Positions 29,681 to 40,600 of a stretch of DNA of 64,000 bases are shown one piece after another. Both the position numbers and the translations under genes were made by a program. Origin of the DNA: Pseudomonadota bacterium (GTDB taxonomy: Bacteria; Pseudomonadota; Gammaproteobacteria; Steroidobacterales; Steroidobacteraceae); contig JADIZR010000005.1 in the NCBI GenBank assembly GCA_016704655.1, positions 1 to 64,000 on the forward strand, read 5' to 3'. Numbering within the stretch: position 1 is the first letter of the stretch; the number at the start of each line of letters is the position of its first letter. The notes below the pieces were generated by a model. The model was not told the origin of the DNA and ran no database searches. It saw only the letters and a program-made list of their open reading frames with translations.

Positions 29681-31138
29681 ATGGCTGCTGCCTTTTCCCG
29701 ACGTTCACTCGCTGCGGTCCTGCTCGCGTTGGCCCTGCTGGGCACCAGCGGCTGCAGCAGCCTCAAGTTCTGGGACAAGGACAAGGGGGACAAGATCATC
29801 GAGGGCTCGCCGGAGCAGCTCTACCGGGACGCCATCCAGGACATCAAGAACACCAACTACCCTGCGGCGATCCAGCGGTACGAAATGCTCGAGGCCCGCT
29901 ACCCGTTCAGTGAGCAGGCCAAGCAGGGCCAGCTGGACCTGATCTACGCCTACTACAAGAACCGGTCGGCCGACGCGGCGATCGACCAGGCGGATCAGTT
30001 CATCCGCGAAAACCCGACGCATCCGCGAGTCGACTACGCCTATTACGTCCGCGGCCTGGTGTATTTTGAGTCGGGAGCCAACTGGCTCGAACGCAAGTTC
30101 AAGGCCGACATCGCCAAGCGCCCGCCGCACGAAGCAAGCAAGTCGTTCCAGGCCTTCCAGATGCTCGTGCAGCAGTACCCGAAGAGCCCGTACGCGGCCG
30201 ATGCCCGCCAGCGCATGATTTTCCTGCGCAACCGGCTGGCTGATTACGAGATCGCGGTGGCGCGCTTCTACCTCAAGCGTGGCGCCTACGTGGGTGCAGC
30301 CAATCGCGCCAAGGGCGTCATCACAGGCTACGACGGCGCGCCGGCCGTGGACGACGCACTGAAGATCCTTGCGGCTGCGTACCGCAGGCTGGAGCTCGAC
30401 GACCTGGCGCAGGTCGCGGACAACGTCCGCACAGCCAACGCCTACACTGCTCCCGATCAGATGGCCCTCGGCGGCACCGCGGCCGGTGGGACCGCTGCAG
30501 CGGGAACCGCGGGCGACAGCGGGGGTGGATGGCAGCTCGGAGGCGCGCCGCCGCAGGCCGGGCAATGGGAAGCCACCGTCGGCGTCATCGCCTCCAATTC
30601 GAACGACGTCGACTTTGACGGCGGCACGACGGCCGCCATCGACAGCGGTTTCGGTTTCATGGCGGGAGCCGGCTATCACTTCACCGACCGCCTGCGGGTT
30701 GGTTCGACCTTCACGTACGACAGCAAGGATTACAGCGCCGAGGTCGTGGGTGACACGCCGGGCGAATCGTTCACGACGGACGGCAGCCTCGACACGATGT
30801 CGTTGATGTTCGATGCCGCGTATACCTTCCTGACCGGCCCGTTCACGCCTTACGTCGTTGGCGGGGTGGGTTGGGCCTGGGTCGACACCAATATCGCCTC
30901 CGCGCCACCCGAGGTCGGGTGCTGGTGGCACCCCTGGTGGGGCTACATCTGCACGTCCTGGCAGGACACGCGAACGGTCGACGGCCTCGCCTATGAGGTC
31001 GGCATCGGCATGCGTTACAACTTCAGCAATTCGCTGGCGGCCGACGGTGCGTACTGGATGCGTTGGATGGATTTCGAGAACGCTACCGGCACGCCGTCGT
31101 TCGACACGCTGCAATTGAACCTTGTCTGGAAATTCTGA
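29681..31138 (+). CDS. bamD: BamD lipoprotein fused in frame to an outer-membrane beta-barrel domain
   Basis: Residues 1-260 are a complete BamD (BAM complex outer-membrane assembly lipoprotein): lipobox LLGTSGC, then TPR repeats with SPEQLYRDAIQDIKNTNYPAAI, YPFSEQAKQGQLDLIYAYYK, FIRENPTHPRVDYAYYVRGL and YPKSPYAADARQRMIFLRNRLADYE. Usual BamD stops near here. Instead the frame continues through a Gly/Ala/Thr-rich linker (about 261-295) into some 190 residues that look like a small barrel: QWEATVGVIASNS, GFGFMAGAGYHFTDRLRVGSTFTYD, PFTPYVVGGVGWAWVDTN, YEVGIGMRYNFSNS, and terminal LQLNLVWKF with the C-terminal Phe recognised by BamA. No signal peptide starts the second part. A true fusion is likely but a deletion joining two genes is possible. 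Confidence 0.88.
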   Translation: MAAAFSRRSLAAVLLALALLGTSGCSSLKFWDKDKGDKIIEGSPEQLYRDAIQDIKNTNYPAAIQRYEMLEARYPFSEQAKQGQLDLIYAYYKNRSADAAIDQADQFIRENPTHPRVDYAYYVRGLVYFESGANWLERKFKADIAKRPPHEASKSFQAFQMLVQQYPKSPYAADARQRMIFLRNRLADYEIAVARFYLKRGAYVGAANRAKGVITGYDGAPAVDDALKILAAAYRRLELDDLAQVADNVRTANAYTAPDQMALGGTAAGGTAAAGTAGDSGGGWQLGGAPPQAGQWEATVGVIASNSNDVDFDGGTTAAIDSGFGFMAGAGYHFTDRLRVGSTFTYDSKDYSAEVVGDTPGESFTTDGSLDTMSLMFDAAYTFLTGPFTPYVVGGVGWAWVDTNIASAPPEVGCWWHPWWGYICTSWQDTRTVDGLAYEVGIGMRYNFSNSLAADGAYWMRWMDFENATGTPSFDTLQLNLVWKF

Positions 31139-31212
31139 GTCCAGGTCCGCGGGTTTGGCGTCCGCATGTCAGGCCAGGCCAGTCGATTGATCCAATTGCA
31201 GCGCGAGGCTGC

Positions 31213-32281
31213 TCAATCGGTCTTCCCGATGAGGTGACCCAGCCGGCCCAGCTTTGGCGTCACGACGGGAATGGTCAGCATCGTGCTGCCCACGGCCATC
31301 AGCAGCAGTGCCGTGAAGGTCGAAGCGGTAATCACGGCCTTGTCCAGCAGAATGTTGGCGAAGATGATCATGATGCTCGTCCCGATGAGCTTGCCGCAGA
31401 TGGATGCCGCCAGCAGCATCGCCGCCGCCAGGAAGACCTGGGCGCCGCCCACCTGCCATTCCGTGCGCAATCCGGTGCTGAGGAAGAACACGGGCATCAT
31501 GACCAGCAGGATGTTGTGCCGGATCGAATCGAGCCGGTCCTGGTCGAACCAGTCGCGGTCGATGGCTGCACCCGCCAGGAACGCCCCGACCATGTAATGC
31601 AGACCTGACCAGTCGGCGCCCAGCCCACACAGCGCCAGCCAGATCAGCGCGACGTACCAGCGGTCGCGCTCCTCCAGCCGCAGCATCAGCTGGCGGAAAA
31701 CGAATGCCACGGCGACGAAGGCGACGAGGAATCCAGCCTGTCTGCCCACCCGGTTCCAGTCCATGAGGATCAGCGCGAGCACACCCCAGATGGCGATGTC
31801 GTCCAGCCGCGTAACCAGGAGGGGGGGGGGGGGGGGGGGCAGCACCCGAGCTTTTCGAGGAACAGCACCAGGATTGGCAGCGCGGTCACCGCGCAGGCCA
31901 TGCCCACGCCAACGATGAATTGCCAGGTGTGGGCCTGCGGACCGATCCAGCCGGGAAACAGGGCCAGGACCGCTGCTACGACGCTGCCCGTCAACAACGG
32001 GACGCCGAGTGCTAGCCCGGCGGCAGTGCTGCTCTCCCGCCGATGCTCCCATGCGTGCTTCAGGTCGAGCTCGATGCCCGCCAGCAGCACGAAGCACATC
32101 ACGGCCCACCAGGCGAGGCCGTTCAGGGACTGCACCACCGCAGGGTTGAAGACGAAGCGGTAGTACTCGGGAAAGCCGCCGGGGCACGAACCGTGACGAC
32201 GACCGGGCCGAGTCTCCAGACGAGGTACGGCAGCGCGAAGATCAGCACCATCGCGACCGGGAAGATCTCGGACGTGTTCAT
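31213..32281 (-). pseudogene. CPA2 cation:proton antiporter (Kef-type), broken by a deletion and a poly-G tract
   Basis: Membrane antiporter of the KefB/KefC type. The start MNTSEIFPVAMVLIFALPYLVWRLG is in one frame. Near 32190 it shifts to EYYRFVFNPAVVQSLNGLAWWAVMCFVLLAGIELDL, with about 10-15 residues fewer than homologs. At 31821-31839 a run of 19 G interrupts FLEKLG and the frame changes again to LVTRLDDIAIWGVLALILMDW, going on to KLGRLGHLIGKTD. About 350 residues in total; no TrkA domains. As written it cannot make a full antiporter. Confidence 0.82.
31821..31839. repeat. poly-G tract (19 G) inside the antiporter gene
   Basis: Uninterrupted 19 G on the plus strand, replacing codons that in homologs encode an ordinary loop before the DDIAIWG helix. 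Such a long G run in otherwise mixed coding sequence is strongly suggestive of a sequencing or gap-filling artefact, though phase-variable tracts of this type exist in other bacteria. Confidence 0.92.
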
Positions 32282-32414
32282 GGCGTGACTGCCACCGCGA
32301 CCGTTGGCTGGGTCACCTGCAGACCGTAACCGCACGGCCCCGCCTCGTCGACCTCTGCCGGATTCGACTCCGTGCGCACATCCAATCCGACGAAAGCAGT
32401 GATAACGTTGTCCA

Positions 32415-34700
32415 TCAGTCTGCGGTCAACTCGAAGTCTGCACGCAGTTCTGCCGTGGAACTACCACCGATCCACGCGTGGAACGCGCCCGGCTCGCTAA
32501 CGCGCGTCATTTCGCGGCCGTAGAACGCCAGGTCGTCAGTCGACAATTGAAACGAAACCTCCCGGCTTTCGCCCGGCGAGATGGATGCGCTGGAAGCCCT
32601 TCAGCTCCCGCACCGGTCGCGTGACACTGCCCACGAGGTCCCGGACGTACAACTGCGCCACCTCGTCCCCGGCGACCTGGCCCACGTTCTTTACGACGGC
32701 GCGCACAGTGATGGGTAAGCCAGCGCGCGCGCGGGACGGCTCGACTGAAATGCCGGAGTACGCGTAGCTCGTGTATGACAGTCCGTAACCAAACTCATAC
32801 AGCGGCGCGTAACCCGCATCCAGGTACTGCGACGCGTTTTTCAATCCCGTCTGCGGCGTCCGCGCCGCAATGTCGTCGATGTGCAGGAAACTCGCCTGTG
32901 ACGCCGGCTTGCCCATGTTGCGGTGGGCGTAGTACAGCGGCACTTGACCGACCACGCGCGGAAACGTCACCGGCAACTTGCCGGAAGGCGATTCGACGCC
33001 GAACAGGATATCGGCGATCGCTGGGCCCGCCATGACACCGGGGTGCCACGCGTACAGGACCGCGTCGGCATCCGCGAGGATTGGTTCGATCGTCAGCGGC
33101 CGACCGGCAAGGATCACAACGATGACTGGCTTGCCGGCGCGCTTCACGGCCCGCAAGAGGTCCATCTGGTTGCCGGGCAGGTCGATGCTGGCACGCGAGC
33201 GCGATTCGCCCGACAGGATCGATTCCTCCCCGAGGAACACCACGGCTGCATCGGATCCACTTGCAGCCGCGACAGCCTCGGAGAATCCGGCCGTCGTCAT
33301 GGTGCGGGTCGTCGACATCGCGCGTACGTGCTGGACGGTAACGCGTGCTCCCACGGTCTCACGGATTGCCTGCAGCGGAGTCCGGCTCAGCGCCGGGTCG
33401 CCGTCGGGAGCCCACGTGCCAAGCTGCTCGTAGGCGTCGTCGGCCAGCGGGCCGATCACGGCGAGCGAATGCAGCCTTTTCGACGCGAGCGGCAACACGC
33501 CATTGCGGTTCTGCAGCAGCACCAGGCTCTGCGTCGCCAGTTCGCGCGCAAGCGCAAGATTGGCGGCGCTCGCCACGCCCGGATACACGGCGGGATCCGT
33601 AACCGGTCGCTCGAACAGCCCAAGCTGCATTTTCACTCGCAGCACGTTGCGCACGGCATCGTCCAGCAGCCGCGGGTCGACGCGCTTTGCGGCTAGCAGC
33701 CCGGGCAGGTGATCACGGTAGGTCGTGCTCACCATCTCCATCCCCGGGCTCAGCGGCGAGCGCGCCTTGTCATTGGCGACGGGTGCGGGCACCATGTCGA
33801 CGATTGAATCCCAGTCGCTCACGACGAATCCTGGGAACCGCCATTCATCCCGCAGCACGGTCCGCGTCAGGAAGCGATTGCCTGACGCGGGGACGCCGTT
33901 GACGTCGCTGAACGCGGCCATGAAGGTGGCAACACCTGCATCTGCAGCTGCCCGAAATGGCGGCATGTAAACGTTTCGCAAGTCGACTTCGGGGATCCCG
34001 ACGTAGCCGTAGTCGCGCCCGCCTTCGCTCGCCCCGTAACCGACGAAATGCTTGGCGCAAGCCGCGATCGCACCCGGCAGCGACAGGCCGTCGCCCTGGA
34101 AGCCGCGGATCGCAGCCACGCCGAGCACCGCAGCCAGGTGGGGATCCTCGCCGAAACTCTCGGCGATGCGACCCCAGCGCGGATCACGTGCGATGTCGAT
34201 CATCGGCGCAAAGGTCCAGTTCACCCCGGAGGCTGCTGCCTCGAGCGCTGCCATGCGCGCGCCCTGCTGCACCAGTTCCGGATTCCAGGCCGCGGCCTGG
34301 CCGAGCGGAATCGGCAACACGGTCTTGAAGCCGTGAATGACGTCGCGCCCCACCAGCAGCGGAATGCCGAGGCGACTGTCATGCGCCGCGATGCGCTGCA
34401 ACTCGTTGACCGTTGCGACGTCGACCACATCGAGCACGGCACCTGCCTTGCCTGCCCGGACGGCCGCGCGCAAGTCGCCAGGGAGCACGCCTGGCCCGAC
34501 ATTCACCAGCGTCAGCTGGCCAATTTTCTCGGCGAGAGTCATCTGGCCGAGCAGTCGTCCTACCCGCCCGTCAATCGCACCCGGACCCGGCTCCGCGCGC
34601 GCTGTACCGACTGCGCAGGCGGCGAGCGCGAGTGCGCACAGTGCCGGCCACGTGCGCCGACAGCGGCGCGTTGGCGACCACGGGCGCCGGTCCGGTCCAT
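32415..34700 (-). CDS. glycoside hydrolase family 3 beta-glucosidase, frame problems at both ends
   Basis: Secreted GH3 enzyme that removes glucose from beta-glucans. Core motifs: signal-like TWPALCALALAACAVG, TLAEKIGQLTLVNVG, RDPRWGRIAESFGEDP, ACAKHFVGYGASEGGRDY, nucleophile in GFVVSDWDSIV, then the second domain with AWHPGVMAGPAIADILFG and a fibronectin-like C-terminal domain. Near 32576 the frame breaks (two bases missing before GESREVSFQLSTDDLAFYG), and the real end is 32415. No start codon sits in frame just before the signal peptide; ATG 34700 in a neighbouring frame is the best guess. It is divergent from ndvB. Confidence 0.85.
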
Positions 34701-34845
34701 GGTATGGAGTGGCGTGCTGCCTGTGACGCGTTGCAACCAGGGCCGAGTGCCTTTTTGATGGTCCGACCGATGAGTATTCCCGCGTCCCGGCCTCGGCGCA
34801 ACGTATTGATTCCGGGAGAAAATGCGCCCCTGGGGTGCGGCAACG

Positions 34846-34868
34846 GGCGCAATCGTCCGATTGTCGCC
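34846..34868. promoter_or_regulatory. imperfect palindrome between the glucosidase and glucan synthase genes
   Basis: CAATCG-TC-CGATTG (34850-34863), extended with a one-base bulge by flanking CG/GC pairs. It lies in the divergent gap (34701-34942), about 50 nt from the TAGAAT box of ndvB, and could be an operator shared by both genes. No regulator is identified. Confidence 0.35.
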
Positions 34869-34912
34869 AATACCCGACACCCGGCGACCCGCACGCCCTG
34901 TTGCGCTGCACC

Positions 34913-34918
34913 TAGAAT
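34913..34918 (+). promoter_or_regulatory. -10 box (TAGAAT) for ndvB
   Basis: TAGAAT, 24 nt before the ATG at 34943, giving a leader of about 17 nt. No good -35 or Shine-Dalgarno (only GGTGG) is seen. Confidence 0.45.
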
Positions 34919-34942
34919 CGCGGCTCTTCGCGCGGGTGGTGC

Positions 34943-37687
34943 ATGAAAAAGCTGTCGGGTTTCCTGATCGTCGTCCTGTTCGCCATGGTGACCGTGGCCG
35001 CATGGGGCTATGCCAATCGGCCGACAGCCGAGCCGGCCCTGCCGCGCGTCATCCATGGGTTCGCATTCCAGCCGTACCAGAAGGACCAGGACGCGATCGC
35101 AGGCGAGGATCCAACGTCTGCCCAGATCGACGCGGACCTGAAGCTGCTGGCCGGCACGACTCGCGCCGTCCGCACATACAGCTCGATCGGCACCCTGGGA
35201 GAGATCCCGGCGCTTGCCCGCAAGCACGGGCTGAAGGTAATGCTCGGCAGCTGGATCGACTCGGATCGCGATCGGAACGACCGCGAAGTCGAAGCGGCGA
35301 TCCGGCTCGCCAATACCAATCGCAACGTCACGCGCATCCTCATCGGCAACGAAGTCGTCCTGCGTGGCGACCTGCCGGTCGAGGATCTCATGGCGCACCT
35401 CGACCGCGTGCGGGCCGCCACGAAGCAGCCGGTGAGCACCGCCGAGCCCTGGCACGTCTGGATCAAGCATCCGGAGCTCGTGGCGCACGTCGATTTCATC
35501 ACCGTGCACATGCTGCCCTACTGGGAAGGCGTCGAAGTCGAGGCCGCCGTCGGTTACGTCGTCGCCAAGCTCGGCGAAGTCCGCGGCGCGTTTCCCGGCA
35601 AGCCGATCGTGATCGGCGAAGTGGGTTGGCCGAGCGAGGGCCGCACGCGCGAATCCGCCGTCGCGACCACGGCGAACGAGGCGCTGTTCCTGCGCCGGTT
35701 CCTTGCCTACGCCGAACAGCAGCGGCTCGAGTACTTCGTCATGGAAGCGTTCGATCAGCCGTGGAAAGCGGCGGCCGAAGGCAAGGTGGGCGCGTACTGG
35801 GGCGTGTACGACGCGGATCGCCAGCAGAAGTTCGAATTCCGCGCGCCGATCGTGCGCGTGCCGCACTGGCACGTGCTCGCTGCCGCGTCGGTCCTGGCGG
35901 CGGCGTTCATGCTGTGGCTGTTCTATTTCCACAGCCACACCCTGCGCAACCGGGGCCGCAGCTTCCTGGCCGTCGTGGTGTATTCCACGGCGACGCTGCT
36001 CGTGTGGACGATCTACGACTTCTCGCAGCAGTACCTGACGGTAAGCAGCGTGCTGGTCGGCGCCGTGCTGATGGTCGGCATGCTCGGCGTCGTCGCCGTG
36101 CTGTTCGCCGAAGCGCACGAATGGGCCGAAGCACGCTGGGTGACGACGCATGACCGCCTGCTGCGACCGGTCCGCGTCGCGGACGCCGAATTGCCGCGAA
36201 TCTCCATTCACGTTCCGGCCTACAACGAACCGCCGGACATGCTGATCGAGACGCTGGACTCGCTCGCTGCCCTCGATTACCCGGACTTCGAGGTCCTGGT
36301 CATCGACAACAACACGCGGGACGAGTCCGTGTGGCGGCCCGTCGAGGCGCACTGCGCGAAGCTCGGCGCCCGTTTCCGTTTCTTCCACGTCGCGCCGCTC
36401 GACGGCTTCAAGGCAGGCGCGCTCAATTTCGCGCTGCGCCACACGTCGCCGGACGCCACCGTGGTCGCCGTGATCGATGCCGACTACGTGGTGCGGAAGG
36501 AGTGGTTGCGTGACCTCGCGCCCGCTTTCGCCAATCCGCGCACGGGCGTGGTGCAGGCGCCGCAGGATTACCGCGACGCGGCCGAGAGCGCCTTCAAGGC
36601 GATGTGCCACGCGGAGTACCGCGGCTTTTTCCACATCGGCATGGTCACGCGCAACCAGCGCAACGCCATCATCCAGCACGGCACGATGACGATGGTGCGC
36701 CGCGAACTGCTGCAGCGCATCGGCTGGTCCGAGTGGTGCATCACCGAGGACGCCGAACTCGGCCTGCGCATCCTGGACGAGGGTTACGCGACGACGTACA
36801 TCGCTCGCAGCTACGGTCGCGGGCTGATGCCGGACACGTTCCTCGATTTCAAGAAGCAGCGTTCGCGCTGGGCGTTCGGTGCCATGCAGATCCTGCGCCG
36901 TCACTTCGATGCGCTGATCCATGGCCGCGACACAGGCCTGACCTCGGGCCAGCGCTACCACTTCGTGGCAGGCTGGCTGCCCTGGCTCGCGGACGGCTTC
37001 AACCTGCTGGTGAACCTGGCCGCGCTCGCCTGGTCCCTGGTGATGGTGCTGTTCCCGCGCCACATCGAGCCGCCGCTGATGCTGTTCTCGGTGCTGCCGC
37101 TGTCGCTGTTCCTGTTCAAGCTCGTCAAGCTGCTGCACCTGTACCGGGCGCGGGTGGGCGCTACGTTCACGCAGACCATCGCCGCAGCCATCGCCGGGCT
37201 CGGCCTGTCGCACACGGTCGGCTCCGCGATGCTGAGCGGCTTCGTCAACAAGGACCGTCCGTTCTTCCGGACCCCGAAGCGGACGACGCGCCACGCCTGG
37301 CTGCAGTCGCTGGCGGCAGCGCGCGAGGAAGCGGTCCTGATGTGCGGATTGTGGATCGCCGCGTTTGCGGTGAGCAGCATTCCGCAAATGGACGGCGACC
37401 AGCCGGGACTCGTCGGCAGCCCTGACCTGACGGTCTGGGTCGCCGTGCTGCTCGTGCAATCCATTCCGTACGCGGCTGCCGTCCTCGTTTCGCTGGTCAG
37501 CAGCCTGCAGCTGCGTGGCGACTGGATCGGCGAAGCGCGCGATCCTGTGTTCGACGCAACCGCCGTCGCCGCTGAACCCGGCCTGGATGCCGTCGCAACC
37601 GGTACATCCACGCTACCCGTCGGGTCGCTGGCGCGTAACAATGGCGGTGCCCTGCCGGCCACGGCCAAGCTCGACTCCGCTAAGTGA
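34943..37687 (+). CDS. ndvB: GH17-GT2 beta-glucan synthase (NdvB-like)
   Basis: 914-aa membrane enzyme. An N-terminal span is followed by a GH17-like periplasmic domain (HGFAFQPYQKDQ, RTYSSIG, LIGNEVVLRGD, IGEVGWPSEGRTRES) at about residues 35-310, then two to three spans and a family 2 glycosyltransferase domain with ISIHVPAYNEPPDM, VIDADYVVRKEW, TEDAELGLRI and KQRSRWAFGAMQILRRH (QxxRW), and several C-terminal spans. The layout matches NdvB of Pseudomonas aeruginosa, which makes cyclic beta-1,3-glucan and aids biofilm antibiotic tolerance. The GH17 part may act as a transglycosylase. The downstream FAD oxidoreductase overlaps (GTGA). Confidence 0.88.
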   Translation: MKKLSGFLIVVLFAMVTVAAWGYANRPTAEPALPRVIHGFAFQPYQKDQDAIAGEDPTSAQIDADLKLLAGTTRAVRTYSSIGTLGEIPALARKHGLKVMLGSWIDSDRDRNDREVEAAIRLANTNRNVTRILIGNEVVLRGDLPVEDLMAHLDRVRAATKQPVSTAEPWHVWIKHPELVAHVDFITVHMLPYWEGVEVEAAVGYVVAKLGEVRGAFPGKPIVIGEVGWPSEGRTRESAVATTANEALFLRRFLAYAEQQRLEYFVMEAFDQPWKAAAEGKVGAYWGVYDADRQQKFEFRAPIVRVPHWHVLAAASVLAAAFMLWLFYFHSHTLRNRGRSFLAVVVYSTATLLVWTIYDFSQQYLTVSSVLVGAVLMVGMLGVVAVLFAEAHEWAEARWVTTHDRLLRPVRVADAELPRISIHVPAYNEPPDMLIETLDSLAALDYPDFEVLVIDNNTRDESVWRPVEAHCAKLGARFRFFHVAPLDGFKAGALNFALRHTSPDATVVAVIDADYVVRKEWLRDLAPAFANPRTGVVQAPQDYRDAAESAFKAMCHAEYRGFFHIGMVTRNQRNAIIQHGTMTMVRRELLQRIGWSEWCITEDAELGLRILDEGYATTYIARSYGRGLMPDTFLDFKKQRSRWAFGAMQILRRHFDALIHGRDTGLTSGQRYHFVAGWLPWLADGFNLLVNLAALAWSLVMVLFPRHIEPPLMLFSVLPLSLFLFKLVKLLHLYRARVGATFTQTIAAAIAGLGLSHTVGSAMLSGFVNKDRPFFRTPKRTTRHAWLQSLAAAREEAVLMCGLWIAAFAVSSIPQMDGDQPGLVGSPDLTVWVAVLLVQSIPYAAAVLVSLVSSLQLRGDWIGEARDPVFDATAVAAEPGLDAVATGTSTLPVGSLARNNGGALPATAKLDSAK

Positions 37688-40600
37688 ACTCACTCACCAC
37701 CTACCCCCACCTCCAGACCGACCCCGCGACTGCGCCGCACCCAGCAGACCTCGATCCGCCGCCGCGGCTGCGCGAAATTCCGTACAACTACACGTCCTTC
37801 TCTGACCGCGAGATAGTGATCCGCCTGCTCGGCGCCACGGGCTGGGCACTGCTCGACGATCTCCGCGCCGAGCGTCGCACCGGGCGCTCGGCACGCATGC
37901 TGTACGAAGTGCTCGGCGACATCTGGGTCGTCAGGCGCAACCCGTACCTCGAGCAGGACCTGCTCGACAACCCGAAGCGGCGTGACCTGCTGATCGAGGC
38001 GCTGCATCACCGGCTCGCCGATATCGAAAAGCGCCGCGACACCAGCGACGCTGTGCGCGACGCCAAGGTCGGCAAGCTGCTCGAATTTGCGCGCGCCGCC
38101 GTCCTCGATTTCGCGGGTTCGTTCGCCAAAGTCGACGCGCTGCGGCGCCGGGCGCGCAAGGCGTTCGCCTCGCACACCCACGACGATAACGTCTGCTTCG
38201 ACGCCTATGCCCGCGTTGCGCACGCGACCGACGCGACCGACTGGCGGGTCGAAATACCGTTCGTCGTGCTTGCCCCCGACACCGAAGACGAGATCCCGGG
38301 ACTCGTGCGCGCCTGCATCGAGTCCGGCCTGACCGTCATTCCGCGCGGCGGCGGTACTGGCTACACCGGCAGCGCCGTTCCGCTCACGCCGTTCGCGGCC
38401 GTCATCAACACCGAAAAGCTCGAGCGTATCGGCAACGTCGAACCGCAGTTGCTGCCGGGAGTCGAGGGCCATGTGCCGACCCTCCTCACCGAAGCAGGCG
38501 TCGTGACCCGTCGCGTCGAGGAAGCTGCGCAGCGTGCGGGCTTCGTGTTCGCCGTCGACCCCACCTCCGCCGATGCGTCTGTCGTCGGCGGCAACATCGC
38601 GATGAATGCCGGCGGCAAGAAGGCCGTGCTGTGGGGCACTGCGCTGGACAACCTCGCGTGGTGGCGCATGGTCGACCCCGAGGGCAACTGGCTCGAGGTG
38701 ACGCGGATCGGTCACAACCGCGGCAAGATCCACGACGTGCCGGTCGCCACGTTCGAACTGACCTGGAAGGACGGCCGCCATCCGCCCGGCGCCGCCAGGG
38801 TGCTGCGCACCGAACGGCTGGAAGTCCCCGGATCGACCTTCCGCAAGGCCGGCCTCGGCAAGGACGTCACCGACAAATTCCTCGGCGGTCTGCCCGGCAT
38901 CCAGAAAGAAGGCTGCGACGGCATCATCACCTCCGCGCGCTGGGTGGTGCACCGCATGCCCGCGCACATCCGCACGGTGTGCCTCGAGTTCTTCGGCCAG
39001 GCACGCGAGGCGATTCCCGCGATCGTCGAGATTCGCGACGAACTCACGCGGCAGGGACGCGCGGGCGGCGTGCAACTGGCGGGCCTCGAGCATCTCGACG
39101 AGCGTTACCTGAAGGCGGTCGGCTACACGACCAAATCGAAGCGCGGCGCGCTGCCCAAGATGGTGCTGCTCGGCGACATCGTCGGCGACGACGACGTCGC
39201 GGTGTCGCGCTGCGCGTCCGACGTGATCCGTCTCGCCAATGCACGTCACGGCGAAGGCTTCATCGCCGCCAGCGCGGAGGCACGCAGGGCCTTCTGGCGC
39301 GACCGCGCGAAGACCGCCGCAATCGCCCGCCACACCAACGCCTTCAAGATCAACGAAGACGGGCCAACAAGCTGCAGCTGCTCGATGCGCTCGAGGCGTA
39401 CCTGCTTGGTGAACCGAAGCTAGGCAAGACCGGCGACGCCGACATCGACCGCATGCCGCGCGAAGAAGTGCTGGGCACCCGGCTCGGGCAGGCCCGCGAC
39501 GCCATCGCACAGGTTCGTGCGCGCTGGTCCTGGTACGCGAAGAACATGGACCGACCGCTTCCTGACGCGCTCGCGGACCTGCGCCGGCTCGGACTCGATG
39601 AGATTGCGGATGCGTCCGGCCGCCGCCTCGGCGGCGAGCCCGACCTGAAGGTGTTCGACCTGCTGCAGGACAGGACGATCCGCGTCTCCTGGAAGCAGGA
39701 GCTGCGCAGCCAGTTCACACGCATTTTCGCCGGCGGGCCGTTCGTACCGCTGCTGGCCGAGCTCGAGGCCATCCACCAGCGCGTGCTGCACGGGCGCGTG
39801 TTCGTCGCGCTGCACATGCACGCGGGCGACGGCAACGTCCACACCAACATTCCGGTCAACTCCGACGACTACGAGATGCTGCAGGCCGCCAATCGTGCCG
39901 TCGGCCGCATCATGCGGGTAGCCCGCGAACTCGGGGGCGTGATTTCCGGCGAGCACGGCATCGGCATCACCAAGCTCGAATACCTGACTGCCGACGAGAT
40001 GCGCGGCTTCCAGGAGTACAAGCGGCGCGTCGATCCGGCAGGCCGCTTCAACGCCGGCAAGCTGCTGCCTGGCGCGGACCTGCGCAACGCGTATACGCCG
40101 AGCTTCAACCTGCTCGGCCATGAATCGCTGATCATGCAGCAGTCGGACATCGCCGGGATCAGCGACGCGATCAAGGACTGCCTGCGCTGCGGCAAGTGCA
40201 AGCCGGTCTGCAGCACCCACGTGCCGGGCGCGAACCTGCTCTATTCGCCGCGCAACAAGATCCTCGCCACCTCGATGCTGATCGAGGCGTTCCTATACGA
40301 GGAACAGACGCGTCGTGGCATTTCGATCCAGCACTGGGACGCGTTCGGCGACGTCGCCGAGCACTGCACGGTCTGCCACAAATGCGAAACGCCCTGCCCC
40401 GTCGACATCGACTTCGGTGACGTGTCGATGGCCATGCGCGACGTGCTGCGACGCCTCGGCAACCAGAGCCCCAATCCCGCGAAGTCGGCTGCCATGTTCT
40501 TCCTGAACACGAACGACCCGGGCACGATCAAATTGACGCGCAAGCTCATGATCGACTGGGGCTACAAGGCGCAGCGCCTTGGCCATCGGACCCTTGGCAA

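Noticed and set aside
30462..31138. Separate outer-membrane gene starting at the ATG at 30462
   Set aside because: The would-be N-terminus (MALGGTAAGGTAAAG) is not a signal peptide and has no ribosome site; the frame is continuous with bamD.
34571..37459. Minus-strand open frame of over 960 codons opposite ndvB
   Set aside because: Antisense shadow; ndvB has clear GH17 and GT2 motifs on the plus strand.
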